Shown here one piece after another: positions 22,844-34,378 of a stretch of 64,000 bases of DNA. Both the position numbers and the translations under genes were made by a program. The notes beneath the pieces are model-generated. The model did no database searches and was not told the origin of the DNA. It saw only the letters and a list, made by a program, of their open reading frames with translations. Every line of letters starts with the position of its first letter. Position 1 is the first letter of the stretch. This stretch comes from Hysterangium stoloniferum (taxonomy: Eukaryota; Basidiomycota; Agaricomycetes; Hysterangiales; Hysterangiaceae): positions 1,488,001-1,552,000 of the forward strand of contig WHVD01000003.1 of NCBI GenBank assembly GCA_015178975.1. The letters run 5' to 3'.

Positions 22844-25800
22844 TTAACCGCCGCCACCAGCTTTCGATTTCCGGCGTGTGGCACGCTTGAGTGGGGGTTG
22901 CGAGTCTAACTGGCCACCGGACCCTCCGGGTCCGTCAGGAGGTGCTTTGCGTTTCAAAGACGTTGAAGGTCCTGTGGGAGCAGACACGTTTGCCGAAGGA
23001 GCATTCTTCGATGGTGTCGGGGGCTGGGGTTTAGGGGGCTGTCTAGGCGAGGAGTGTTGGGGTCCAGATGGTGGAGTAGGGTGACCGGGTGGATGCACTG
23101 CCTGTGAGGGCGGTGCGTGCAAATTGTGGAGGGCGCGATCCGTCATGGGTGGATTAGTGCTTAATGTCGAAGAGCTGAAACTGCTCTCGCCCATGGATAG
23201 ACCAGTCATAGGGAAGGCTGGCATCTGCGAACGGATCATCTGCGCCATGGATGCTAAAGCATCTATGTACATGTGTTAATTAAATGTGTTCATGGTTAAA
23301 AATGCGAAGAACAAACCCTGTGGTCCCAATTTGTGATCATACCCGTATCGGAATAAATCTGTCATCTGCCCAACACTCTCTGCAAGCTAGGAGAAGTAAA
23401 ATCTGATGTGAGAATGAGCACTCCCATAGCTGAGGTTAACTGACCTCTAAACACCGCATGGAAGCCTGTGGAATACCGAAAGCGTTGATAGGGTCCGGGG
23501 GCAACACCGCATGTTCAATGACGATGCTGCGAGAGTCTGTCTCCGACATTGGCCGATCGTTGCTCTCCTCAGACTTCACAGTATTAATGCTAGTAGACGA
23601 TGCGTTATCTGGCGAGCCTTGTGTCGTCGTCGCTGGCGTCTTCTGGATATTCTCCACGCCACGGGTGCCACGTATGGCATCTAACGTGATCATCCGCTCA
23701 TACGATAAGGCATCGAAAGTCATGGAATCGATCTTGAGTGTATAGGGTAAGCCATCGCTGGGAATATTGTATGCTGATATTTGACAGGTAAATGCGCCTC
23801 GCAGGGTGATAACATGCCCATCGTAGAACCGCCAAACCCATTGCGCATTGGGACAGTCGATCACGGATGTCCCCAAAGTATACGATCGTTCACGAGCACC
23901 ATCAAGGACAAAGTTCATTGAACGGACACCAGACTGGCTGGATACGAGAAGTAGCATTGCTATCACATCCGGAACAATTTCTATTGACCTGGGAGTTAGT
24001 TCGCAAACGCATCCCATACACATAATACGTACCAAAAAGCTTTGCCTCACGACGTTCGTTATCCTTCCAGAGGGTTAACTTCCAATTCGCTTGCGGTGAA
24101 AAATATTCATTCACGACTTGAGCCCAATGTTCAAATGTTAGCCGCTGCAACGAAATGATAAGTATAAGAAAGGAAAATTGTCATACCTCCCCATTGTCAT
24201 TTGCGATCGCCGAGCTGAACTGCATCAGCCGGTATACTCCTTGTCCCGCGCCAACAACATTGGGTCTGTAAAACATTGCTCAGTGTTCGGGGGAACCTTC
24301 TTTTTTTCAAAAAAAGTTAGGTACTTACGGTGTCAATGGTTGTTGCGATTGTTGCCTGGCTAATTGCGGGGTACCATGAGATGGCGGAGCAGACTCGTGC
24401 TGCATCGGCGGCTGTTGAGGTTGTGTACCCCCCGGAGTGGGTAGACCGACACTAGTGCGCCGGTTCTGGGGACTTGAGGCGGGCAGAATAGGCTGTACAT
24501 GGGACGGTCCGGGAGGAACTGACGCACGGGGGGGAGCTGGATTGGGATGGCGCGAAGGCGGTCGCGGGGTTGTGCGGGAAGGGCCAGCTTGTGGCTGATT
24601 TTCGGTGCTGGATGGACCAGATGCTGACAAAGGCGAGGTGGTCTGTGAAGAAGGCATTCGATGCTGATGAGCCCCGGGGGTATGTGGAATCATTACATGA
24701 CCGGATCCATGTTGTTGAATGGGCTGTTGTAACGGTTGAACAGGGGTAATGGGGAATGTGGACTGCTGGGTCTGGCGAGTTTGAGGGGGGATACTGGGGT
24801 TGGAGGGTCCTGATGCCATCTGACCCGGAGATTCTGAGTGGCGTTGGTTAACTGGTGGAGCATCCGCTAAGAAGGGAAATGTTTGGGGCGCGCCACCTGA
24901 GGGGCGTTGCGGTTGTTGCGGTGGGTGCTGCTGGGAACCATGCCCTGGAAACATGTTCTGGGGTTGCTGCTGTAGATTCAAAAACATGCTATTTGGCGGG
25001 GAAGTTTGTTGCGGTCGCATTCCAGGTTGTTGGCCGGAAGTAGGAGGATTTATGGCGTTTCCAGCGTGAGGACCATTTTGGGAATGAATGGAGGGAGGAC
25101 GAGTAGGCGACGGTGCAAGGGACTGATGTGCGGGTAACGGCCCCTGGGGTGGCTGAAAGGGAGGTCGGTGTGTCTGTGTTGGCTGCGGGTGTGATTGGTG
25201 TGATAATGGGTGTGGAGGAGCACCGAGTTGACTTCCTGGGGGGCCTCGAGGCATTTGACCGGGATGCACGCCATTAACCATTTGAGATGGCGGCTGCTGT
25301 TGCAATTGGGGCGGTTGAGCCCTACCCATATGTAACTCATGTGGGGGTGGCGGACCGTGTGAAACCATGCGCGGATTTACTACAGGTGGTCTCATATGGC
25401 TAGAAAGACCATGAATTGAATTTTGTTGCTGAGGTTGCATCCCCACATTCATGGGGGCGCCACCTTGGGGTAAAGGCTGCGCTTGCGAGTGAGACGGTAA
25501 ACGGCGCTGTGGGTTAATGTTGCTGCCCGGTGGAAACATACTCTGCTGCATTGGCGCCGTAGGGTTCCCCATAGGCCCTGATGTGGCACCGAGAGGTCGC
25601 TGGTGGATCATCATTCGCTGCGGAACGTTATGCATCTGCTGATGTGGCTGCTGCTGCTGTTGCATAGTAGGTGGGCCACCCGCATTTGGGACCAAAGACT
25701 GATTATTCGGCATCATACCCAAGGATGGATGGGGTCCCTGTTGGTGCTGCTGCTGGTTGAGTTGTTGTTGAAATTGTTGCTGTTGTTGCTGAGGATGACC

Positions 25801-25983
25801 GCCACCATACAAGTTAAGCATACTACCCTGAGGTGGCATTGGATTTCCCAAGTGTGTTGGTGGGTTCATTGCACGCTGTTGATCAACTTGTCGTGGAATG
25901 AGTTTGTTATGTTGCTCAGTGGTGGAGAAGGAGAACTGGGAGTCGGTGATGCCTGTCTGTATATGAGACTGCACCGCTGACAT
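22844..25983 (-). CDS. LIM-domain-binding co-regulator (PtaB/Adn1/Mfg1 family)
   Basis: ATG 25983 opens about 550 residues that are extremely Gln/Pro/Met-rich (poly-Q near 25780-25740), probably activating or prion-like. Splicing then yields the conserved domain: GQGVYRLMQFSSAIANDNGE, LTFEHWAQVVNEYFSP and NWKLTLWKDNERREAKLF. This continues with VKSMNFVLDGARE-type sequence, RSYTLGTSVIDCPNAQWVWR, FYDGHVITLRGAFTCQISAY and KIDSMTFDALSYERMITLDA. That is the LIM-binding/Ldb1-SEUSS domain found in Aspergillus PtaB, fission yeast Adn1 and yeast Mfg1. They scaffold transcription factors (Flo8/Som1 type) controlling adhesion and filamentation. The C-terminus (LKRKAPPDG, LKRATRRKSKAGGGG) is a likely nuclear signal. 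At least seven introns; boundaries 24270-24000 and 23280-23450 were not all fixed. Confidence 0.82.
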
Positions 25984-26619
25984 GGGCCTGTCGCTGTCGA
26001 AATGAGAAGAGAGAACAGTTCAGCGATAAAGTGGCGATGTGGAAGATGGTTGGCGGGAACGTTATGGGAGGTCGAAAGGGAGCAGGGCTCAGCAGGCGCG
26101 GCTGTTGCAGTTAGCGCGTGGCGGAAGTTTTGCTTCCATAGCATCAATCTCATTGTTTTCCGTCCCCTTTTTTTTTTTCTGCTTTGTTTCTTTCTCTCTT
26201 TTGTCAAGTGGTGTCACTGTTCTGATCGACACAGTGAAAAGGCAAAGAAAAATCAATCTGTGAAGGAATTTTTTGAGTTTCAAGCTCTCGGCAGTACGGC
26301 CGAGCCAGCTCCGCTCGACTCCGCGCCAGCTGTAATCGATATCAATAATGCGAAGTTACTATGGTACAAGTAAATAATGTCCATCAGAATATCCGTTCGA
26401 CCATTCATATATCTCTGTAGCTACTATCAGCGAAGATACATAGCCTGTGTAATAGTAAATATCTGGGATATCAGCGTTGATCTGTAGGTGGCGTCACGAT
26501 ACGATCGCCATTTGTGGGTGTTAATGGACAGTACTGTTTAGCCCACATCGGCTAAGGAGGAACAAAGGCCGAGGAGGTTCAAGCTAACGAAAAACTCCTC
26601 AGACCGGACGTGGGATTGA
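25984..26619. promoter_or_regulatory. Divergent intergenic region, LIM-binding / IMP3
   Basis: 636 bp between outward-facing start codons, with a pyrimidine tract at 26160-26210. No RNA gene recognised. Confidence 0.4.
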
Positions 26620-27418
26620 ATGCGTCAACTCAAATACCATGAAAAGAAGCTGCTCAAGAAAGTTGACTTTCTCAACGTACGTATCAATCATGCCTTCTCT
26701 TTTGTCGACGCTCATCTCCTTCAGTGGAAGCAAGATGCCAATCTAAGAGAAATAAAGGTCATCCGGCGTTACCATATTCAGGACAGAGAAGACTATCATA
26801 AGTACATCTTCCTTTTGACCCCCGTATCTTCTCTCTTCTTAATCTCCCTCCAGGTATAACAAGCTTTGCGGCTCTCTTCGTCAGCATGCCCATCGTCTTT
26901 CAATCCTCCCCGCACAAGACCCTTTCCGTGCAAAGATGGAGGCTCAGCTGTTATCCAAGCTTTACGACATGGGCATTCTGAATGCTGCCTCCAAACTCAG
27001 CGATGTAGACAACAAGCTAACTGTAGCGGCCTTCTGTCGGAGGCGTCTTGCCGTGGTTATGTGCATGTCCAAAATGGCTGAAACCGTCAGCGCAGTCCGT
27101 TCATTCTCTTTGTGCCACAAGGAACAATATTGATCAATCTTAAAGGCAGTGAAGTTTATTGAGCAGGGCCATGTTCGAGTAGGACCAGATACTATTACAG
27201 ATCCAGCCTTCCTCGTTACACGGTATGTTCGTTACCATTCGCAATTGCCCTCCGCCACTCATCTTGTGTTCAAGGCATATGGAAGACTTTGTGACATGGG
27301 TCGACACATCCAAGTTGAAGAGGACTATTATGACGTATAATGACGAGGTACGCTGGTTACTATGAAGTATTGGATCATGCTCACCCATAAACAGTTGGAC
27401 GATTTTGATCTCTTATAA
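26620..27418 (+). CDS. IMP3: U3 snoRNP protein IMP3 (S4 domain)
   Basis: ATG 26620 gives [19 protein letters not shown]. Splicing adds [26 protein letters not shown], then [19 protein letters not shown] and [20 protein letters not shown]. The S4 RNA-binding part is [32 protein letters not shown], then [20 protein letters not shown] and AFLVTR. The last exons give [15 protein letters not shown] and [18 protein letters not shown] 27416-27418. This matches IMP3 end to end (about 180 residues). It acts in the small-subunit processome, bringing U3 snoRNA to pre-18S rRNA in the nucleolus. The terminal intron (donor GAG/gtacgc, acceptor aaacag) was confirmed by the conserved LDDFDLL end. Confidence 0.92.
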
Positions 27419-28009
27419 GCGCTTCGACAGCCGGCCTAACGGACTCTCACTCTCAGACCGACCTATTTGTCGACGCCATATGGATTATTCTGTGATCCGT
27501 CTCTGTTATGGCACCCCAGGATTTACCTGTCTGTCGAGGCATGTCATACTACCAAAAGTAATTAATATACTCCACATTTTGTTCCATTAGCAAGCGCGCA
27601 ATAGCCTTTCGCGCCACACGGCCATGCATGACCGCAAATAAAAGGCTCCTTATTCCCTTTGTTTCATTATTCCTTCAAACAATCCTAGTACATTCTATGC
27701 AATCATTTCATTGTTACCACCTTTTCTTTTGTCCCTAGATTGCTTAAATACAAGCAATCCTAGTTAGCGCCACCTCAGCCATTTGGCATACTGCGTGCAA
27801 ATACTGAGTTCTTATTCTTGTATCTAGTTTTATTACATTCAAATAAATTCTTACTTTAATTATTGAACGCGACAAGTAGAAAAAAAGACTCGATCCACCA
27901 CACGTGACACTATTGTGACGCTTCTTCCAACCCAATTTCCATCCTAGTTTTTGCTGTTCTACTATTCCGCGTCCGTTTATAGGATAGTGGACGCCTCCAT
28001 CATCTAACC
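27419..28009. other. Intergenic, IMP3 to kinesin-3
   Basis: AT-rich spacer with the IMP3 3' end and the kinesin promoter. No RNA gene or repeat recognised. Confidence 0.45.
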
Positions 28010-31000
28010 ATGGCTGACGGCGGCGATGGAAACATTAAAGTCGTCGTGCGATGCCGGCCCCTTAATTCACGAGGTACGCCTCGTTTGCACACCTTTTGAA
28101 GGCTACGCGCATGCTTTACAATGGCTCACAAATGCATCTTAGAGCTTGGCCGAGGTGCAAAGCCACTGATCCGTATGCAGGGCAATCAAACATTCTTGGA
28201 TCCTCCAGAGGCAGGGTCGACCCAAGCAGGCTCAAATCGCGCGACGGAACGCAAGACAATGGCTTTCAGCTTTGATAAATCTTATTGGAGTGCTGGAGAT
28301 AGGGATGATCCTGATTATTGCAGTCAACAGACGTTGTACGATGATTTGGGGAAGGAGTTGTTGGACCATGGCTTTGCAGGCTTCAATGCATGCATCGTGG
28401 CCTGTGAGTGTTACATTATGCTTCTGGCATACTCAGATTTCGTTTAACATTGGTTTTTGCCGTTGGAACAGATGGACAAACTGGTATGTTAGTTTTACGC
28501 GTCCAAGGGTGAATGCTGACTCTTGAAAGGTTCGGGTAAATCGTACAGGTGCGCGTTGTATTATTAGTCGTTTCTTAGCTCAACAACTCTCGGTTGCTAA
28601 ACAGTATGATGGGTTGTAAGTATCAATCGCGGACTTATGAATACGTGATTATTGACATGTCTTCCAGATGGTGCGGACAAAGGAATCATTCCACTTACAT
28701 GTTCTGAGCTCTTTGTACGCACCGAGGCCAGAGAAGCTGCAGATCCAAATTTGAAATTTACCGTAGAAGTATCGTATATAGAGGTTCGTTCTGGTGCTGT
28801 TTCGCAGATGGTCTGTTCTGACCCGTTTCATCTAGATTTACAACGAGAAAGTCCGTGACCTTCTTAATCCGAAGAACAAGGGAAATTTGAAAGTTCGAGA
28901 GCATCCAAGGTATGTTACCTGTTCCGTATGCTGTTAACTTGATGTAAGGTATATGCATAGCTTAGGACCATATGTTGAAGATCTATCAAGACTTGTTGTA
29001 GGCAGCTACGAGGGTATGATGACACTGATGGATGAAGGAAATAAGGCACGAACTGTTGCCGCTACCAACATGAATGAGACGTAGGTCCATCGATAAACCT
29101 TGTGTGGCAATTTATTGATGAGATGTTGTAGATCCTCTCGTTCGCATGCCGTGTTTACTCTTCTCCTAACTATGAAGCGACACGACCCTGACACGAATCT
29201 TGACACAGAAAAGGTTTCCCGTATTAAGTACACCGCCATCTCGCTTTGTCCCGTTCTAGAACTAAAATTTTTTGCTCTAGTTTGGTAGATCTTGCAGGTT
29301 CCGAACGAGCCAATTCGACCGGGGCCACAGGCCAGCGTTTGAAAGAAGGAGCCAATATCAATAAGTCACTGACCACGCTTGGGAAGGTTATTTCATCGTT
29401 AGCTCTTGCAAGTCAGAGTGAAGGCAAGGGGAAAGGAAAGAAGAAAGGAGAGGATTTTATTCCTTACCGTGACTCAGTATTTAGAAGTTTCCATAAAATG
29501 CGCAGCACAGGTACTAAAAGGTTATTCAGGTTCTGACATGGTTACTTAAAGACAGTCTCGGCGGGAACTCGAAGACTGCAATGATCGCCGCGATCTCCCC
29601 TGCAGACTATGAAGAAACGCTGAGTACGTTGCGCTACGCAGACCAGGTACGTTGTCATGGTTATGAAGGATTTCACCCGATTGACAAACCGCTTTTAGGC
29701 CAAGAAGATCAAGAATAAAGCAGTGGTTAATGAAGACCCCAATGCTAAACTTGTTCGTGAACTCAAAGAAGAGCTGGAAATGCTGCGAGGTCTGTAGTGT
29801 TGTCCGTTTTCCCTGTGCGCAGTTGACATGGACACGACAGCGAGAGTGTCCGGTTCTTCAGGAGAAGATAAATGGGACCCGAAGGTGCCACCTGAAAAGC
29901 AGATCGTTACTTATCAGGCAAAGGACGGTACCATCAAGAAAGTATCCAAGGCTGAGCTCCAAGAACAGCTTGAGACAAGTGAGAAGCTGATGAATGATCT
30001 AAACGAAACGTGGGAACAGAAGATGGTGCGCACACAGGAGGTTCAGAGAGAGCGCGAGAAAGCGCTGGAGGAACTTGGTATCACCGTTGAGAAAAATAAC
30101 GTTGGCGTGCATACGCCTAAGAGGGTGTGTTTGACATGAGGAAACGGTGCTCTATAGACCTAACTGACGTAATCGTTAATAGACACCTCATTTGGTGAAC
30201 TTGGTGAGTAGACTTTCAACTGGTTTGTTCATTGTCATTGAAGGAATGAGTTGCCTTTAGAACGAAGGTACTCTATAATCTTCCGGTGTATATAGGTTTT
30301 TTCGCTCACATTCTATTTAGATCCTCTCATGAGCGAGTGTTTGGTTTACCAGCTTAGGCCCGGGCGGACAATGGTGAGCGATTTTGTATTCTGTTAATAA
30401 CATGCGGGTTACTTAGGCCGTGTTGTAGGTTGGTCGGCTGGACAGCGTTAAACCCTCCGCCATTCGACTGACTGGTGACAATATCCTCGACGAGCACTGC
30501 TACTTTGACAATGCCGATGGTAAGGTGACACTCAACGCCCTACCGAACAGTACAACTGTCCGTATATGATATTTAATTCTATTTATTTGAGCATGCTGAA
30601 CCCCCGTTTCCAGTTTCTCAACGGTAAGCAGTTGGATGTCGGCCAGGTAATTCATAGCGCTCAACATCTCCAATTTATTGTATTGACCACACGAAACAGT
30701 CCTACAAACTCCGTTCTGGCTATCGTATTATCCTTGGTATTTATTTCGACGCTTCTAGCTTGAATAGATTATTTACAATTTTGTAGGCGAGCACCACGTC
30801 TTCCGATTCAATGATCCAGAGGCTGTTCGAAAACAACGCGATCGTGCCACCAGATCTAACCTCAACATTAGTACAACCGCTGCGGACCTAGAAAATGGCC
30901 CTCCCTCAACACGTCCCGATTCACCAGCCTCTGATTCGGTCGGGGACGTCGATTGGACGTACGCTCAGCGCGAAGCTGCTTATGCACGTCTCGGCCTCGA

Positions 31001-34000
31001 CCCCGCCTTGGATAGTTTGCCTGACGAGGATTTGAATAAGCTTTTTGAGAGAATTACCAAAGTGAAGAGTTTGCGCGAGAACAATTCAAAACCTCGCCCG
31101 GAAAGTAGCCTAAGTCAAGCTGATGATGTTTGGAGCGAGTTCGGACGACCCTTCTCCAGTGATGCGTTGACGGACGACACAAGCGTCGAAAATCAAGGCA
31201 GCCCGGAAATCAATGAGCTTCAGGGTCAATTGGAAGCTCAAAAGGTTGACTTTCAATCCCGTTTACAAGCGATTACGGAATCAAGCGAGGCGGAAGACAT
31301 AAAGGCCGAGAAGGAGCACATGGAGCACCAGCTCAAGTTGGTTCATAAACAAATGAAGAGACTACTCGAGATGCGGGCGCATGGAGCGACAGAGGTTGAT
31401 TTCGTTGCTTTTGAGCCCGTCATTTATTCAGCCAAGCAATTGCGACTTATCCGTAAAACATTGGAGCGTTGGAGAGCTCACCGATCCTTCTCTATGGCCG
31501 AAGTTGTTCTATCCAACGCAGTTTTGGTTAAGGAGGCCAATGTGATTAGGTGAGATAGTTCAAGTACTAATTACAGTCATGATCCAATGTTCCTAATAAC
31601 CTCTATAGCAAAGAACTTGAAAAGGAGGTGACTTATAATTTCACCGTAGCAACTGGCGGTACTTTGGCAAAAACTATGTCAGCATTAGAAACAATCGCTG
31701 GGCTAGATCAATTTGAGGATGTAGCAGATCCATTGCTAGCTTCTGCAACACAACCCAATGTTGCTATTAAAGTCATAGATAAGCGGCATAACGCGCTATA
31801 CTTGTGGTCGTTGGATCGCTTACAACAACGGATACAACGGATGCGCAATCTCACTACATTCATCGATCGCCCAGCATTTTCACGACACTTCTCAACAGAA
31901 GAACCGTTCTATAACTCCCCACCACCGGACTACTCTTTCATCGGCAATGCCCTGATATCTCTCGCGCCACTATCCCGGCGACTGTCATCGACATCAACGG
32001 TTCCCATCTTCTGCAGATACACTGCCGAAGCAATTGGGTCGTGTCGGGTTGATTTGAAGGTGGTGAATATCACGTCACCCCATCGTAGTGCAAATAATTC
32101 TGCCTCCTCGACACGCCCGTCGTCTCCTATGCCAGGCACATTACCTACTGGTAGCAAGATTTCCTTTTTCTTGACTGTTGACTCTGTGAAAGGGTTATCA
32201 TCTCACGATTTTTCCGCCGTTCATTTACAAGTAAGGCTCTCGTCATTTATCGGGCCTTCTCGTCCTACCGAAGAGGTTTATGCATCCCCTGCGTTAGACA
32301 TCGACATTGCCAGTTTGTCAGACCTGAAATTTCGAAGGAGCTTTTCCCTGCAGGTGACTTCGAAGACCGCCGCTTACCTCCGTACAGGCTACGCACCTGT
32401 CGAGTTTTTTGCCAAGGTCAAACCTGTTTATCTTGAACGAATGGAACGCTGGGATGAGCTGCGAGAGCACCGTGGGGTACCTGTCATTAGGCCGGAAGAG
32501 AATAGCCCTTCGTCAATATCCACATTACGCGTCCCTTCTCCCTCCATGCGACGATCGGAGACAGATTTTGTCGTCGAAGAGCACCATGATGTCGTAGCTT
32601 GGACGCAGGTCTGTGAGCTGGCTGCGGATGGGAAATACATACCTATCCCTGTCGTATCTCAAGGGCTCCTTGATCCCGGGTCTTTCATGCTTCACCAAGG
32701 ACTTCAGCGTCGCATCGTACTCCGATTATCATCGAATTCTGGACGACAGCTTCCATGGACTCAAATCATACGGGTCAAAATCGGCAATGTTCGCCTTTTG
32801 GACGCCAAAGGGGGAATCCATGAATCCACTTCTAAGGATCTCGTAGATCTTACCTTGCTGAAAGAACAAACAGTGGATTTTCTCCCTGATGGCACCGGCG
32901 TCCTCTCCGCAGTGGCATTGTGGGATTCCAGTGCTCACGATTCACTTCTCCTCAACCGTGTGACTGCCGCTAATCAGCAGATACTCCTGCAAGTGAATTG
33001 GTACGTAACAGCGGACAATTGTCTGGATCCCATTCATTTTAGAATGGACATGGCGGTCACCATGGCCAGCCGAGACGCGCGGCCCCCTTCGAAATTTATG
33101 TCATTCCTTGGATCGTCTAAGGTCTTGTCTAAGACAACTACAGTTTTCAACGTGCGGTTAACACCCCCAATGACTCGCTCTGCGAAGGACTTGTGGCGTT
33201 TGGATACATCCGAGAAGTATGTTCGAGGAGAAGATGTATTGGGCACATTCAAACCTCGAGGGATTTCTGTTGTGGAGGATTATTTGCGTCTGACATCGAC
33301 TGAACATCGAGCAGCAGATGTGCAAGCTATTAAAGTAGTTCTTGCAGCAGCTCCGCCACCCCCGCCATCCGATTGGTTAGATTCGGATGAGATTCTGCAG
33401 AAGTCTTTGGCTTTATGGCAAAAGCGTTTTGGTCACCAGGGGAAGGTGTGTCTCTTGCCATTGAAATAATTTAAAGGGCTAATGCAAGATCTGGCAGATT
33501 GTTTTGAGTCAAGAACCTCGAGAAGACGATGTAGATCATCGTTTTAAATCCAAGTTTTCCGGGCCAGTATTGGATGAAACACTCAAATTTGTTGCGCAGA
33601 CCAAAGTCATGCAACGAATGTAAGGCCTACATAATTTCTTTCACGCATGCAACCTCATTAGTTTATCAGTGATACACCTACCAAGAAAGGCCATTTAATG
33701 ATCTTGACTAATGCGGGGGAAAATACCTGGGAAAAGCGATGGTTTGTTCTGCGAAGGTATGCTTCACAGTATTGTCCATGGCCGAGTTTGATCGATTCAC
33801 TTGATAGGCCCTACCTGCATATATATGCTCACCGGAACGAGCTGGATGAGCTAGGCGTTATCAGCTTAACAGGAGTGAAGGTTGAATACAACCCAGACAT
33901 GGAGAGCCTATTCGGTGTTAGTTCGATTTTTCCTGAAGCGCGAATTTCCACTTAGATTTTTATGCAGCGACAATTTACATTTACCTTATTTACTGCGTCC

Positions 34001-34084
34001 AATTCGTATGCTCTTCAGGCACCTAATCTCAAAGAGCTTCGACAATGGACCTCCCGATTGGATCCCACCCACCTTGCTTCATAA
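28010..34084 (+). CDS. Kinesin-3 motor (Unc104/KIF1 family)
   Basis: ATG 28010 gives [20 protein letters not shown]. The P-loop GQTGSGKSYSMMGY is assembled from three micro-exons. Switch I is [13 protein letters not shown], spliced at about 29080/29132. Switch II is [20 protein letters not shown]. Then come [17 protein letters not shown] and the neck/coil ([20 protein letters not shown]). The FHA domain follows ([48 protein letters not shown]). After a coiled coil come the KIF1-type C2-like/DUF3694 region and a C-terminal PH domain ([58 protein letters not shown]), TAA 34082-34084. Motor, FHA, long middle and PH are the full kinesin-3 layout: long-range plus-end transport of endosomes and vesicles in hyphae. 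At least 14 introns, most in the first 3 kb. Confidence 0.92.
28472..28615 (+). other. Three consecutive micro-exons encoding the kinesin P-loop
   Basis: Exons 28472-28483 (12 nt), 28530-28548 (19 nt) and 28605-28615 (11 nt) join in frame to the flanking exons, which end at GCCT before 28403 and start at 28668. Together they encode YGQTGSGKSYSMMGY. All junctions are GT-AG. Confidence 0.88.
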
Positions 34085-34378
34085 TATAATTCGCTCACAT
34101 TCATTATGGCGTTACAATCGTCTTAAATGCACTCGCTTATTTTATCTGTTCCACATCATGGGATTCCCCACAATCATTATCTGTTATACCATGTCTTCAT
34201 CATATATCCTTCGTTTGTAATACCGCCTCCTGGGATAGAATATAGCGTCGCGGGCACTTAATATGAGCTAAGATTTCAGGCATTTCTAATTTGCATATGA
34301 TGGATATATGTAGATATATCTAACCGCCGTGCCAGAATCTTCTTGCTACAGCCTTGTATATTGCGGAATTGAGCACAG
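34085..34378. other. Convergent 3' intergenic region
   Basis: Short spacer between the stops of kinesin-3 and the prolyl oligopeptidase. Nothing recognised. Confidence 0.45.

Noticed and set aside
26560-26590. tRNA-like B-box word GGTTCAAGC
   Set aside because: The rest of the B box is wrong and no A box or cloverleaf fits upstream.
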